Source of the DNA: Deinandra increscens subsp. villosa
Lineage: Eukaryota; Streptophyta; Magnoliopsida; Asterales; Asteraceae
DNA length: 64,000 nt
Direction of reading: 5' to 3'
Assembly (NCBI GenBank): GCA_039602395.1
Contig: JBCNJP010000006.1
Span: 56,385,502 to 56,449,501 of the forward strand
Under the pieces are notes generated by a model. That model made no database searches. It was given only the letters and a program-made list of their open reading frames with translations, and was not told the origin of the DNA. The position numbers and the translations under genes are program-made. Below, in pieces: positions 1 through 12,388 of the stretch. Every line of letters begins with the position of its first letter. The first letter of the stretch is position 1.

Positions 1-989
1 ACATTAGCACCAAACAAATGTAATAATTTGTTTTTTATTACTTGGTATACTAATTTTTGCATAACTATACTGTTGCAACAGATTCAATCCTTCTACGCTC
101 AAGCCATGAACCTAATCCAAACTCTCCAATCCCGGGTACTAGTTCACTAATGTCTACATATGTAATTCTACTTGCTAAACTATTTTGTAAACATGCTCAT
201 CTCCAACAAATGTGGTATTTATGCACAGGAATCTCAAGAACAAGAGCAACAACAACCACCTCAACTACGCAGTTAGTAAATATGTTCAGATTTTCTTTGT
301 TATCCTTGTGTAGCTAATCTTATGAATGTAAGTGTTCTCCTACTTGTTTGTAGACACGATTAATGAGGCTGAGCAAGAAGTTGGTGATGGTTTGACAAGC
401 AAAAAACGAGGCATTACAAGTGGCATGGGAGCTCGAAAGGTTATGAAAGTGTCAAAGAAGAGATTGGAAGTGGAATTCAATTTTCAAATGAGGCGAGTGA
501 CATCTGAAAATGAATCTTCTTTCATGTACGAGTGCGGCTACATTTTGCGTAACAATTGTAGCTTACAATATAAGGAGTGGAGGTATGTGCCGAGTGAAAT
601 TAGGTTGCCATTGCGCCACAAGCTAACCGTAAGTTTTTTTCTTTTTACAATTAAATGTGTTTTTTTTTAACATTTATATTCACTAACCAGTTATTTGTAT
701 CTATTACTTGAAGACACTCTTTGATATTGATGTGGAGGATGAGAATGTTTGCAAAGTTATTGATAGCTACATGGCAAGGGCGTGGAGAGGTTACCGAGCT
801 AAGCTGCATGATTACTTCAAAGAGATTCAAGGCTTGGCAGACCCAACTAAAGCAAAGACCACACCCCCTTCTGGTACTAGCAAAGAAGACTGGGATTATC
901 TTTGTGATATGTGGTCTTAGACAAAGTACTTGGTAATGTTTTAACAATATTTTACCTATTGTATTATTAATCTTTATTATATACTCTTG

Positions 990-1147
990 GTTTTAAAAAG
1001 CGCGCTTAATCACAAGGCGCACCAAGGCGCTGGGCTATGTGCTTCAGATTTTTCAAGGCGCTGTTGTTCAATAAATCGGTGATTAAATGCGCCTTTTTGC
1101 ACTTTTCTGAAGGCGCAAAATCTGTGATTAAGCGCGCCTTTTGTGCA
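990..1147. repeat. Small imperfect inverted-repeat element (MITE-like) in a CACTA intron
   Basis: The left end reads aaaagcgcgcttaatcacaa. The right end, ctgtgattaagcgcgccttt, is its approximate reverse complement. Several aaggcgc / gcgcctt motifs occur between them. The element lies between coding blocks 2 and 3 of the CACTA gene. No clear target duplication was found and the superfamily is not assigned. Confidence 0.45.
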
Positions 1148-2542
1148 ATTGTCAAACTGGGGAAATTTACTACATGCTTTCATTTTTTTGATCAAGTTAG
1201 TTTTTAATTGTTGTCGTATGTGTAATTGTAACTTGTAATATGCTATGTTTCTTCCTTTCTGGTTTCTGTTCAAGTGTTCATAATTCTGAAACGGTTGTTG
1301 TTGATCATTCTGTTTTTGTTCATGATTTTTCTGTTTTCATTCATAATTCTGCAATGGTTCATAATTCTACAGTGGTTGCTGTTGATTATTATTTTAATGT
1401 ATAAGGATCTGCTATGGCCTATGCTTTAATGATTATATTCTGTTCATGATCTACTACTGATGTTTCTGTTTATGATCTGCTGCTGCTGATTATGCTCATC
1501 AATTCATGATCTGCTGCTATTTTTGTGTTTTTGTTTATGTTCTGTTGTGTCTATTTGGTAATTGGTTAGTATTAGGATCTACTATGAAAATTTGGATATA
1601 AAAACATCATTAAAACTACTTCTTAACTCACCATATAATCTGATGGTATTTATTTAAATCAAGTTTGCAACTTTGCAACTCATTCATACTATTGATGTCT
1701 CATATAATCATCATAAGGTGCTTCTTAACTCATCATTTAATTTGATGATGTTTATTTATGTTATCTAATCATCCTTCATATATATGCCTTATACTTGTTA
1801 TTAATTTCACCCAAACCAAACTTTGGTTCTATGTCCTTGAAGGAAAATGCAGAAAAAAAGGTTATGGCACGTGGAAAACAAAAGGTGGATAGTAGAAACG
1901 GTTCAAAGAGTACAATACGCTATCACCTTGAGCGTGGACAAGATTTGGATGCTTCATCGGGTCAAATCGAGACTTGGCGGCTTACACATTGGGATGCAGA
2001 ACAAGGTTGGATATCTATGGAGGCGGCTGCACTATATGTAAGTTTACTTGCATATATTTACTCGTATGATTTGGATGCTTCATCATGATTGTTTTTTCGA
2101 TTTGTTTCTGCTTCTGAGTGCTGAGATTATTTGTATCAATATATGTGACTGCTATTTTTAAGCTGTTGACTGCTGACTGCCATATTTATGTTCATGATCA
2201 ACTATGATTATTTGTATTAGTTAGTATTAATTTTACATATAATTAGATAAGTAAGTTACTGTTGCTCCTGTTAGTAGGTTGATTTATGTTTCTATTTCTG
2301 CTGTTGTTTCTGTTTTTGCTGCTATGTTTTAGGGATTATACATACGAAATCATTTACGAGAGGTATGCTAGACATGTTGCCTAATTTCTTGGTTGTAGCA
2401 TGCCATAATAAAATGATTAAATGGTCAATACGTAGCATAGAGACTCCACCAAAAATGAAAACATCAATGAAGAAAACAACTACTGTGTCACTTGTTTGAT
2501 TTAGAATCCAACTTAAACATAAATATAAAAAACACTTTCTAT

Positions 2543-2636
2543 GTTACTTATTTGATGGAGAAAGCAAGCCTTTAATTTGTAAACTACTTGTTACTTATTT
2601 GATGGAGAAAGCATGCCTTTAATTTGTAAATCACTT
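2543..2636. repeat. Two tandem 47-bp units
   Basis: The unit beginning gttacttatttgatggag is repeated once, with one internal mismatch (gcaagcc versus gcatgcc) and a small change at its end. It is a local duplication in intron-like AT-rich DNA of the CACTA element. Confidence 0.85.
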
Positions 2637-2649
2637 ATTTATGTTTCTG

Positions 2650-2779
2650 CTGTTGTATTAGTTTAATATTAATATATCATATATTAGATATTGTTGTGCC
2701 TTCTATTATGTGCTCTGTTGTATTAGTTTAATATTAATATATCATATATTAGATATTGTTGTGCCTTCTATTATGTGTT
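2650..2779. repeat. Two tandem 65-bp units
   Basis: The unit starting ctgttgtattagtttaatat is repeated immediately, with the copies essentially identical except near the end. It is a second local duplication just after the 47-bp one. Confidence 0.9.
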
Positions 2780-3419
2780 GCTACTTTGATGCTGCAATGC
2801 CATTATGTGCTATGGAATTATGTGCTGCTACTTCATTATGTGTTTTGAGTTTTTTTTGAAACCAAGGTTAAAACAACGAACTTTTGGGATGCTAAAACTA
2901 ATTTATTATACTTGTCTTTTTATGCTAATAGGAAAATATGATGAAGCTAAGGAAATAGCATTCAGTGGCATCAATGAGCGATAAGTTGATCCTCGAGAAG
3001 GTACTTGGAAGAAACTCTGTCCGTTTGCATGGGTGGGGACGTGACCCAACTAGTGCAAGTAACACAATGGGTACTTCTCAGAAAACAAAGCGTCCCACTT
3101 ACGACGAGCTAGTTGATGAACTTGAAGAATTAAAAGCCAAATATGCGGTTATGGAACAAATTTTAATTGAGAAGAATATCATGCCTCCTCCAACAACCAC
3201 ATCTGGACCATCTCAAGGTGATACGGTTGAGTTGGGTGATATCGATGAGTGAAATAATTTTATTGGTTTCTATGAGCTAGTAATGACTTATGAGTACTTT
3301 TTTATTTGTTAGTTGAAGTATTTCCGAGAACTATTACTTTTTCTTGTGACTTGAAATCTTGAATGATGATGTTTGAACTTTTTTAGTTAAAAATTGTAAT
3401 CTCGTCATATAGATTTCTA

Positions 3420-3982
3420 ATCTATATTTGCACCTAAATATTTTTTATTGTTTGTATGTATTTGAAGATTTTTACCTACATATATCAATGTTACTTTCTA
3501 CACATAAATATACTTTTACCAACACATCTATATACTCTTTTCTACACAAAATGAAACCACTACCTACATATTTAATACTTTTACCTACACATAATATTAA
3601 ATTTAACAACACATAGCTTTACTTTTACCAACACATAAATACATGCCACATCATCATTGTTGTTCATGTCACGTGCCACGTCATCTGCCATGTCACGCGC
3701 CACGTCATATGCCATGTCATGTGCCACGTCATCGACAATCCAGACAAATCATCACACTTCTACCTACACATATTCATTAGTTTAGCCACACATATATGTG
3801 TAGATATTTTGTGCTATATACCTACACATAACTCATGTGTAGGTATTGATCTATACCTATAGCCGCGAGGCAACACATCCGTACACTTAATTTATGTGTA
3901 GGTAAAGATAACTACCCACACATAATAGGTTTTTAACTACACATACTATGTGTAGGTAAAGACCCTAATTTCTTGTAATAGG
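3420..3982. repeat. CACTA subterminal repeat field
   Basis: Short motifs of the form acctacacata and its inverse tatgtgtaggt recur many times in both orientations. Between 3660 and 3735 there is a run of alternating gccacgtcat / gccatgtcac units of about 10 to 12 bp. In En/Spm elements, subterminal motifs like these are the known transposase-binding regions; here that role is inferred from position and arrangement only. Confidence 0.7.
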
Positions 3983-4129
3983 TTTGTATTTTACTAACCC
4001 AACAAAACAAGTTTGTTAGTCATTCAGATGCAAGAAATGTTATAGAATACCATTTTGGATCTTGTGGTGTTTATCTATGAAGCATGAGACAGTGACGTGT
4101 GGTGGAACTCTATTAATAAGGAAGATAAC

Positions 4130-5463
4130 TGTAACATTTGCACTTTACCCGATTTTGAAATCTGACCCATTTTGGGATTTCGCGTTTTATCGATTTTGCA
4201 AATTATTGATTACCAGGATAATTTTCGGGTATATAACCTAAATAATGTTTCTGAATGATGAAATGTTTAGTTATAATTATTTGGAACTACATTGGATGCC
4301 TCGAATTGAAAATAATGCAATTTAGGGTTTTTACGCGATTTCGATACGCGATTCATCGTTTACCGGAAATCTCGTATTTTATTCATCGTGTGTCAAAATT
4401 GAAATATTTATGAGTCTATTGGTCCTAAATAATATCTCAATTCATCACATACAAGTTGAGTCTCGAAACGTTGGTAAAATAACCTAATGGTGATACGTAC
4501 GTAATTTGGCCCGAAAACGTGTTTTGTTGCTCATAATTCCATGTTTGTTATGCTATATTCAATTTTATATGCTTGAACATATTTTATATGATTGGTGATG
4601 GAATATGACGAAGAAAGGCGAAAACGGGACTCGAATATATTTAAAAACAAAGATGTTATAGTGAAAACAGTAAAACCGACCCTAAAACGTATTTATTTAA
4701 TTTAATTTTCATTTGAAAATGTTTATATATCCTATGGGTACTTGTTCTTAGTGAAAATGGCCAAATGAATCCAATGGTGGTAAAATCGGGACCAAAAACT
4801 CAAATTTATTGGTCAAAACCCTAAATTTCAAGTCTGGTCAACACAAGTCAACAAAAAGGTCAACCTTCCTGGTTAACCCATGCGCCACGTATCGCCACGG
4901 GCGTGGGTTATTTCTTCGCGGTACGCGACTTGCTCGCTGTTGGGCAGAGTTGTTTTTTTTTCCTCGGGTTTCTTCGTATTTAAGCGGCCTAAACCCGTAT
5001 TTCCTTCATTTTTCAACCCTAAACTTCATTCTCAGCCGCCACAAACCCTTAAATATCAACCATCATCATATACTTGAAGATTTGGAACCATTTTGGGTAT
5101 TTTCAAGCATCGACATCTGTTGATTTCATCACTTTTGGTATGTTTCATTAAACCTTACTTCCACCTTCTTATTTATTTGTTATTGCATGATAAAGATCAA
5201 ATTTTTATGACCCTTTCTATGCTAGATCTAGACTATCAATGCTCTTAGATGTTAGATCTAGAGATTTATTGATTAAAGGTTTGATTTTTATTAAGCTTTA
5301 TTCATTTTCATGATTATTTGCTAATGAATCTTGATGGCTCTTGTATGACTTTGCTAAGACTTTTTAAAGATCATATTTTAATGCATGATTCACCATTGAA
5401 ACATGTTATTGTCGATAGATCTAGGCTTTTGTTGATGAAAAATGTCATATTGGTGGATTTTTA

Positions 5464-5523
<60 letters not shown>

Positions 5524-5889
5524 GAAGGATAAAATGAAAACCTCTCCGAGTTTGGAAAACCGTGAAAACCAAGCTAAAAAATTCGATTTTTGTTTCGATT
5601 TTTTTTTATGGTTATTCTTTAAGTTAAAAAAACCCCCTTTATGCAAAAAAAGTAAAAAAAAAACGCCTAGTAATTTTTTTTAAAAATATTTCATAACCGA
5701 TGTTACATATGTAACAGTACCCTGTTACATATGTAAAATCGGTTATAAAGCGTTTTTTTTATTTTTTTTGCATAAAGGAGGTTTTTTAAACTTATAGAAT
5801 CATCATAAAAAAATTGGAACAAAAAACGAACTTTTTTTGCTTGGTTTTCACGGTTTTCTAAACTCGGAGAGGTTTTCATTATATCCCTC

Positions 5890-5950
<61 letters not shown>

Positions 5951-7259
5951 ATTTATTTATTTATGCTTAGATCCATATAAAAACGGTGACTTGATAAGGA
6001 TAGATGTTAAACCTAGGTTATTCAAGCATGATTAATCATGAATAAAAATGTCTTGGACGTTTTGCATGTATAAAGATTGTATTCTTGTTGTTTGAATTAA
6101 ATAAATTAGGGTTTATGTTGGAAATAATTAATCTTGTAAAAATAATTATAATATTTGATTGATTTATGACTTTATTTTTTTATATGTTATGTTTACGGTT
6201 GGATTAACCTACAATTAATTTTTAGATGATAATTATGGCTTGTGTAATTCTATAGAAAATAAATTAGATTCGAGACATCGTAAAGTTAAATAGTTGAATA
6301 AATATTTATTTGAGATCGTTTGACTTAGTTTTAAGAATTGCCTATATCACCTTAATCGTATGTTATCACCATAATCACATCACCAATGAGTCGTCGAGTC
6401 GATTGTGTCGTGATAATATTATTAATTAATTGTTTATTTATTTAATTAAATATTTAGTTATTTATTCAATTATTTATCTATCTTGTTTAGTCATCGAGTT
6501 TCGTCTTCAAGCTTATTCATTTCGTTCCGTGAAGTCATTCTTTCATTTGTGTCTCCATGTCAAGCGAGTATTCATAGCCCCATTTTCTTTTAAGTATTTT
6601 GGGGTGCAACATGTACCGTATCAAACTATAAACTATGATTCTTTTCTCGATAACTACATACGAAATCTATGTTGTTATTGTGAGCTCTTGTATGTGAACT
6701 TGTGTGGTTATTTGTGTTATGTGGTGATCAAGCTCAATCTCATGTTCATACTTGCGTGACATTAGCGTAAAAAGTCGGGTTTACGGTAATAGATCTATTG
6801 GCCTGACAAGCCCACTTCGCATGCCTCGCGTGTGGCGCCTTGTGATTGAAAACCTTTAGGTCAGGTTTGGTTCATGCACCCCCTATGTGTTTTATTTCAT
6901 GTTCGGTTTATCGTACTTGATTACACTTAACTCGTTGGTTCGCATGTTTTTATTTATGTAGTACGCTAAATTTATGTTTACTCACCAACTCTTCGTAGTT
7001 GACCTTATTTTGTACATGTTGCAGGTTGCTGATAGATGATGTCTGACTTGTTGATGACACTATAGGATTGCATGAGGGCCTAGTCTGACCTAATTAAACA
7101 ATTTGATTGTATCTTATTGATTTTATATGTTTGTATTTTAACATTTTATTTATGTTATATGAAATGGGCTGATTAAGATTATCGCAACATTAATAGTGTT
7201 GTGTGCATCTGGACAATCATCACGCCCCGACATCTTCCATCATCGGTTGGGGAGTGACA
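4130..7259 (+). mobile_element. Solo LTR, Ty3/gypsy (probably Tekay/Del chromovirus type), 3.13 kb
   Basis: The sequence begins TGTAACA and ends GGGGAGTGACA. It is flanked on both sides by the 5-bp direct repeat ATAAC (4125-4129 and 7260-7264), the footprint of LTR retrotransposon integration. A TATA-like gtatttaagcgg lies near 4976. There is no gag-pol and no second LTR, so it is a solo LTR left by recombination between LTRs. The length and the TGTAAC…TGACA termini resemble Tekay LTRs, such as the complete element at 28175-38744. The lineage is inferred from those features. A palindromic MITE with flanking (TA)n tracts is inserted inside it (5467-5946). Confidence 0.8.
5467..5946. mobile_element. 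Palindromic MITE inserted in a (TA)n microsatellite, copy 1
   Basis: The core at about 5521-5891 is almost entirely one inverted repeat. The left arm has ggataaaatgaaaacctctc and then a ggaaaaccgtgaaaaccaagc segment; the right arm is its reverse complement, ending gaggttttcattatatccctc. The loop is near a pair of gttacatatgtaa palindromes (5701-5740). Pure (TA)n tracts flank it at 5467-5520 and 5892-5946. A second copy lies at 24418-24848, continued at 41529. Elements that target TA microsatellites are known from rice as Micron; homology to Micron is not claimed. The full-length hairpin could give double-stranded RNA if transcribed. Confidence 0.8.
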
Positions 7260-7264
7260 ATAAC

Positions 7265-7500
7265 CAGAGCTAAGAAATGGTGTCATCTACTGTTGGAAAT
7301 GTCGCTTCCTACTCCAATCAACTATTGGGTTAGCTTTAAAAAATATATTGCTCAAGTTTGGGAGTTTTATATGAAGATATATAATATTGGTTAACTTTAG
7401 AAATTGCACATTAAGGAATCAAGAAGCAAATCGGGCTCTGCATAAGTACTGGGAAACTTTTCACAGTAGATTGCTGATACTCACATAAATACATGTCAAA
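7265..7500. other. Unassigned AT-rich DNA
   Basis: There is no reading frame, repeat or terminus here that I can assign. It adjoins the copia 3' end that follows. Confidence 0.4.
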
Positions 7501-7876
7501 ATGAGGGCGAGACAATAAGCGTTGCACTCTTTTTCTCTTAGCTATGGTTTTGTCCCACTGGGTTTTCCTAGCAAGATTTTTAATAAGGTAACATCCTCAA
7601 GCGTATTGAAAGAATAATATATTTTTTCATTCTATGGATAGTCGGGGGGGGGGGGGGGGTATCATGAATAATTAGTATAATGACTATCCATATTCCTAAC
7701 TCCCTTTATCATTATATTGTATTAGTGTTTTAGCCCTATAAATAATGACTTACGTATATATGATGTAATGAAGATGAATAATATGAGTTCTCTGAAATTC
7801 TCTATTACTTCTCTCTGTGTTCATACCTCCTTATGTTTATATATTTAGATTGCTCTTGGCCCATTGTTATTCAACA
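7500..7876 (+). mobile_element. Ty1/copia 3' end: pre-PPT leader, G-rich tract and LTR remnant
   Basis: The segment gcactctttttctc…tcccactgggttttcctagc is the conserved leader found upstream of the polypurine tract in many plant copia elements. A run of 16 G at about 7645-7660 stands where the polypurine tract would be. An LTR-like stretch follows, with cctataaataatgact as a likely TATA box and an end at ttattcaaca (about 7876). No upstream pol and no target duplication were found, so this is a truncated remnant. Confidence 0.5.
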
Positions 7877-8869
7877 GTATTAAAAGATTATTATAATTAT
7901 GTCCTCAATCTCGTTTTGTGTTAATTCGTTTAAACCTCCTTTAACAAATATAACTAACGTTACTTATCGTGTGACCTTTTAAATCGTACAACATTACTAA
8001 AACCGTCATATGTTGCTTAGCTGCAGTTTATTTTTTAAGAGGTAAAACATCTGCAATTTGCAGACCACATCTATAGACATCTGTAGAAGAAGGGATGGAC
8101 CAAACATCTGCAGATTGTAAGAAGAAAACTGTTTGTTTTTTTTAATTGAAAGTGATGACGGGATGAAGGACGACCACCAGTGGAAGGGGCGAGGGGATGG
8201 AGGACGACCGCCGATGGAGAGCTTCGGCCGGTGGAGAGTGTCAGCCGGTGGAGGACGACCGCTGGTGGAAGGGGGCGACGATTCGAAGATGTTAAAAGTG
8301 GTTGGGACACATCTGCATAAAGAAGAGCCCGCACATACATTTTTTTTGTGAAACGTCTTCGAAAAAACAAAAAGTCTATAAATCTAAATATGTGTGTGCG
8401 TGGTCTACGCGACAGTGAGACACAGAAAAAAGACTTTTTTTTAAGAGAAAAAAAACAACACCACCTTAGAAATAGGGAAAGTTCAAAGATAGTATCACTT
8501 GATTCGTCTCTTTTTTTTTCTTTTCTTTTTGTGTAAATCAATTTGCTAGAATACATGCTCATAATCTAAAGGGGTCCAAAGAGAAGGCACCAAGATATGT
8601 GGGTGCACAATTGCACATCCAAAGTGGTTCATGATCCTAATCAAGTTGGAAACCGATTTGAATAAAACTAGACTCCCTTTAAGCTCTATAATTTATTTCA
8701 AGCTCTATCTGAATGCTAATTAAGCTTGATTCTCGCTTGACTCTTTAAATAATTTATTAGTATATTTATACACAAATAATATTATTCAATATCTAAGTAT
8801 ATTTAGTTATTTTCGTATATAAAAATGTTTATATATTTATAAAAGAATATAGTTGTCTAGTCTAGACTA
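7877..8869. other. No gene recognised; short purine-rich block
   Basis: Between 8150 and 8290 a purine-rich block contains repeated ggacgaccg and ggtggaag-type motifs. It produces open frames on both strands with no domain features. The rest is AT-rich. I see nothing supporting a gene. Confidence 0.4.
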
Positions 8870-9412
8870 GGAGTGTGATTTTTTTTTACACGGCTCAAAT
8901 ACAACACACGAACCCGGCCAACCTGAAGTTTACAGGTTTGGATTTAGTATAATCAGGTTCAAGTTAGCTTAGGGTCGAGCTCGTGGACCCGTGTAGCTAA
9001 ACGGGCCGTGTTCGTGTCGAACCCATCAAGTTGACGGGTTGACTTGTTTAACTTATTTATTTAATTTATTTTTATATCTTTAAATATCTTTTATATCATA
9101 AATCAAGTTGTTTTTCTATAATTTTTATTAAAGTTTAAAACTCAAAGAGAAATTAACATATATATTTATTTTATATATATTTGTAACTTTTAACCTTAAA
9201 ATCGTAAATTTAAAAAACATTGATATTTAAAAAAATGTAAAAAAATCAGATCAAACGAATCGTGTTCGGATCAACCTACAAATATTCATGTCGTGTTCTG
9301 ATTAATGTTTTCTAGTTTGGGTCAAGTTCGAGTTCATATTCGTCTTAAATTCTTTAGATTCAGGTCAGATTGACCGCCAATCTACAAACACGACTCATTT
9401 TACACCGCTGAT
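8870..9412. repeat. Degenerate MITE-like element with cacgaac/gttcgtg motifs
   Basis: The left end is gtgtgatttttttttacacg followed by acacacgaacccggcc. The right end contains aatctacaaacacgactcat and ttttacaccg. Between them are cgtgttcg, gaacccatcaagttgacggg and related motifs typical of a widespread plant MITE whose ends read GGTGTAAAATGRGTCGTG. The inverted ends match only loosely and no target duplication is certain. Confidence 0.45.
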
Positions 9413-10269
9413 CAAGACTCATAAATAGGAACTAGCTAGCTTCAAGCTTAAACCTATGCTGAAGGCTGAGCTCATTTACTAAATACCTTATTTATAAGGT
9501 ATGCTTGAGACTTGATTACTTTTAATTAATAAACTATATGTTAATTCGGTTGTGACCCATAATACATAACAAGAGATAATAACTTTTTTAGTAGACACAG
9601 ATTAAAACCCTGAAACCCAAAGGATGATTACATTTACATTAAAATTTAAGAATAGAGTAATTAAAAAAATAATAATAACAAACTAATCTACTACTTTAAT
9701 AAGTGAAGATTTTAGATTCCACGTGTCCACTTCTCGGAGCCTCAATTCCTCAAATTGCCGCCTAAAGCTTTCATCCCTATGGCTTCTTTTGGTTTCTTCC
9801 ATCTTCAATGTGCGCTTTGAATTTGAAGCGTCCCCATTTTTATGACCCGTCGATCATTTTCTCTTTGGGATTGAAGATCGTCTCTTCAATATATCATCTC
9901 AAAACTGAAATTCAATATATCATCTCAAAACTAAAGTTGAGGCGTCCGTGAGATTTTCAATCGCCACCGGAAAACGGTATAGCCTATTTATAAACAATTC
10001 TGAAGTTTTTCCTCATCGATCGGTGCTTTCTCAAGTAAGTTCAGTCTTCTCTCTTTCTTTCCGATTTTATTTTTTCATACTTCTTTGTGATTCAATGTTG
10101 GAGATTGAAGACTGAAAATTAAAGAAATTGTACCACTGAACCAGCTAGGTTATGTATAATTATTCTGATTTTGTGTACGATTTGAATTTTGTTTGTTCGA
10201 GTAAACCCTAATTTCCTATTTCATAGATTATTTAGATGGGTTTTGATTCTTGCCTTTCTGTTTTTTTAG

Positions 10270-10362
10270 GGTTTTCGAGAAGTGGTCCAGTTCCAACCGA
10301 GCTTCGAAAGAAGGATGTTGCACTTCGCTAGGAGTTTGACCTTGAAGATGAACGAATTGCAA
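10270..10362 (+). pseudogene. Captured exon resembling U3 snoRNP protein IMP4
   Basis: An exon-like segment sits between a pyrimidine tract ending in ag and a GTATG donor. Its translation includes GPVPTELRKKDVALR and then EFDLEDERIA. IMP4, a Brix-domain protein of the small-subunit processome needed for 18S rRNA processing, has near its N-terminus the pattern PIPTELR…LR(Q/K)E(I/F)DLEDE in many eukaryotes. An in-frame TAG at 10329-10331 interrupts the match, and neither the preceding IMP4 N-terminus nor the following Brix domain was found. It lies inside the Helitron, so capture is the natural explanation. The match is short and could be to another protein with the same motif. Confidence 0.45.
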
Positions 10363-12251
10363 GTATGTTTCATTCTATCATAAGCTGTGATAATTGTTGT
10401 AGTGCTATAAAAGTGAACTGTATACTTCCTGGTAGTTGCTTTATTGTTTTGAATTTCTTGATTACTTTTTTACATAAAGGTCATATTCATGGTGTAATTG
10501 TTTTAAGAAGGGTATGAAATCTGGTCATGGATGGTAAAGAGTTTTTTATTCAAATTCTTAAAAGCAAAATTTATGTGTTCTTATCCTTCAAGTGACTTTA
10601 CCTTCTGTTCTCTTATAATTTTCTTCTAAAAAGAAACCTATCCCAAAACATGGTTAAATCGCAAATTGCTTCTCATTCAAACCTGTTTAGTACAAAAGAA
10701 TCGCAAGACAAGTCTTCGATACTATACTTTAGTGAGGTTTAGAAAATGCTCATCAAAGATTTAATTTAAACCTTCAATTGGAGGTTTAAAGCAAAGTAAA
10801 ATCCGGGGCCAGTTTATCAGATCTCGTGGGTTGTTAAGGGAACACAAAGAATTTGGTATCTATGTGATTTTACTGAAAATCAATTCCACTTAAAGAAGCT
10901 GATTTAGGATTTTCTCATGAACTTACTTGATTGATTAGTTATTGAACCGATATCATGTGTTACTTAAATATTTAAGCTTGATTAAATGGATTACAAGTTT
11001 GTTTGGTATTGAGTTTTCTATACATGGCAATAATAACTTATCATAAGCACGTTTCTTCTTATATATTACTGTTGAAAATGTAATGGGTCGTTTACAAAAG
11101 GTACATTAGTTTATTAAATGGATCAACTAATTTAGATTTATAAAATGGTTCAGTTTTATTAAGTTATATGGGACAGATTTCTAGAATGGGTCAGTTTTGT
11201 TTAGATATTACTATTAAAGTTTGACTTAATTACTTCATCATATGTAGCAGGAGCAGGCTGCATTACCATGAGTTAAGTTACATTAGTCTTTCCATGAAAC
11301 ACCATGATCTAAAAGGATGTTTATTGTTTTAGAGCTTTGAGATGTAAACCAAGATAAAGAATAGTAAATAAATAAATTTTGGGAAAACAGTAACATGCAT
11401 AGACAACAATGGAAAACTAGGAACTTTTGGGTAATTCTATCAAGATGAAGAGACACTCACTTTGGAATTATTCAATAAGAACAAAGTAGGTTAACCTGGT
11501 CATATTGTTCAATAAGAACAAAGTAAATTAACTTGGTCATGTAGTTAAAATCCATTTTTTAAGAAAAAGCATTTTAAGGTTTTAATTGAAATTCAAATCA
11601 GAATCTTGAAACTTGATTGACTTTGCTAGGGATTCCTTAAAATTTAAACTATTAGTTTTATTAAATGTGTCAATCGAACATTTTTTATTTAACAAGCCAA
11701 ACGGGTTGGGTTTTTTTTTTAGTTTTTTAATAATAACAATATAAAATTGATAATTGTAATTTCATGAGACAAACAGCACAAGAAAGGAAATACACACGAC
11801 ATCAGGTCGTCATGCCGGGGATGCGGGCAATTAATTTGTTGTGAACGTACTGTAACACACGGACATAACTACTCTTTGGTCTATTAACCGGATTAAGGGA
11901 TTTTAGGTCACATATTAGCAACAAGTGATATCTTTTGAGGCTGAAGCCAAGGCTAAATTTGCTTTGAAATGTTTAGATCTCCGCTGTTGTATTGATGATG
12001 ATTGGATAATTTTGTTCTCTAAAGTAAATTAAGTCGTATATAAATCAGTTTTTAAAGACACACCTTTGTCATTTATAAGCGGACGTGAAACAATTGATTT
12101 GTACAAGAACACCATCCTAATTGTAATATGGGTCTAGCCCAATTCATAGAAATGTAAGCATTTTCTTAGAGTGAAGTTCATGTGTTCAATACCTAATAAT
12201 AATGTTTTTTTTTTTGTAATTTAAAAGAGATTAGTGGGTGTATATTTATCG

Positions 12252-12388
12252 TTAAAAAAATCATACTCAATTTCTATATTAAAGATCATGACAAACGTTA
12301 AAAAAATCATACTCAAATTTCTATATTAAAGATCATGACAAACGTTAACAAAATCATACTCAATTTATATATTAAAGATCATGACAAT
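12252..12388. repeat. Three tandem units of about 50 bp
   Basis: The unit aaaaatcatactcaa…ttaaagatcatgacaa occurs three times in a row with small differences, inside the Helitron near its 3' half. Confidence 0.85.

Larger units (their letters stand above)
360..3252 (+). pseudogene. En/Spm transposase-associated protein (PF03004-like), decayed exons
   Basis: Four blocks resemble the plant transposase_24 / Ptta-En-Spm family. Block 1 (360-629) encodes a basic stretch followed by a segment ending LPLRHKLT at a GTAAG donor. Block 2 (about 714-920) encodes LFDIDVEDENVCKVIDSYMA, then a WRGYRAKLHDYFK segment and KEDWDYLCDMW, the family's signature region. Block 3 (about 1842-2040) encodes GSKSTIRYHLERG and ends at a GTAAG donor. 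Block 4 (about 2929-3252) encodes DKLILEKVLGRNS and a short acidic coiled-coil tail. In-frame stops at 918-920 and 2956-2958 fall where homologues continue, so the gene is probably dead. Family knowledge: these proteins are encoded by CACTA elements next to the main transposase. The exon limits are inferred from splice-like dinucleotides and are approximate. Confidence 0.6.
1..3982 (+). mobile_element. CACTA (En/Spm) DNA transposon, 5' end outside the window
   Basis: The stretch carries broken exons of an En/Spm-associated transposase-family protein. It ends in a dense field of short direct and inverted subterminal repeats (3420-3980), as CACTA elements do. The last bases, ctaatttcttgtaatagg, read on the other strand as a CACTA-type terminus (…ttacaagaaatt…), although the outermost bases are diverged. 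No 5' terminus or 3-bp target duplication was found, so the element either starts left of base 1 or has lost its end. The coding remnants read left to right, which fits the terminus at about 3982 being the 3' end. Confidence 0.65.

Noticed and set aside
5318..5646. Frames ending in Tyr-Ile runs
   Set aside because: They read through the (TA)n microsatellite.
8071..8562. 163-codon minus frame (and two plus-strand frames)
   Set aside because: Biased composition from purine-rich DNA with poly-A/T stretches and no domain. The stop-free length is expected from the composition.
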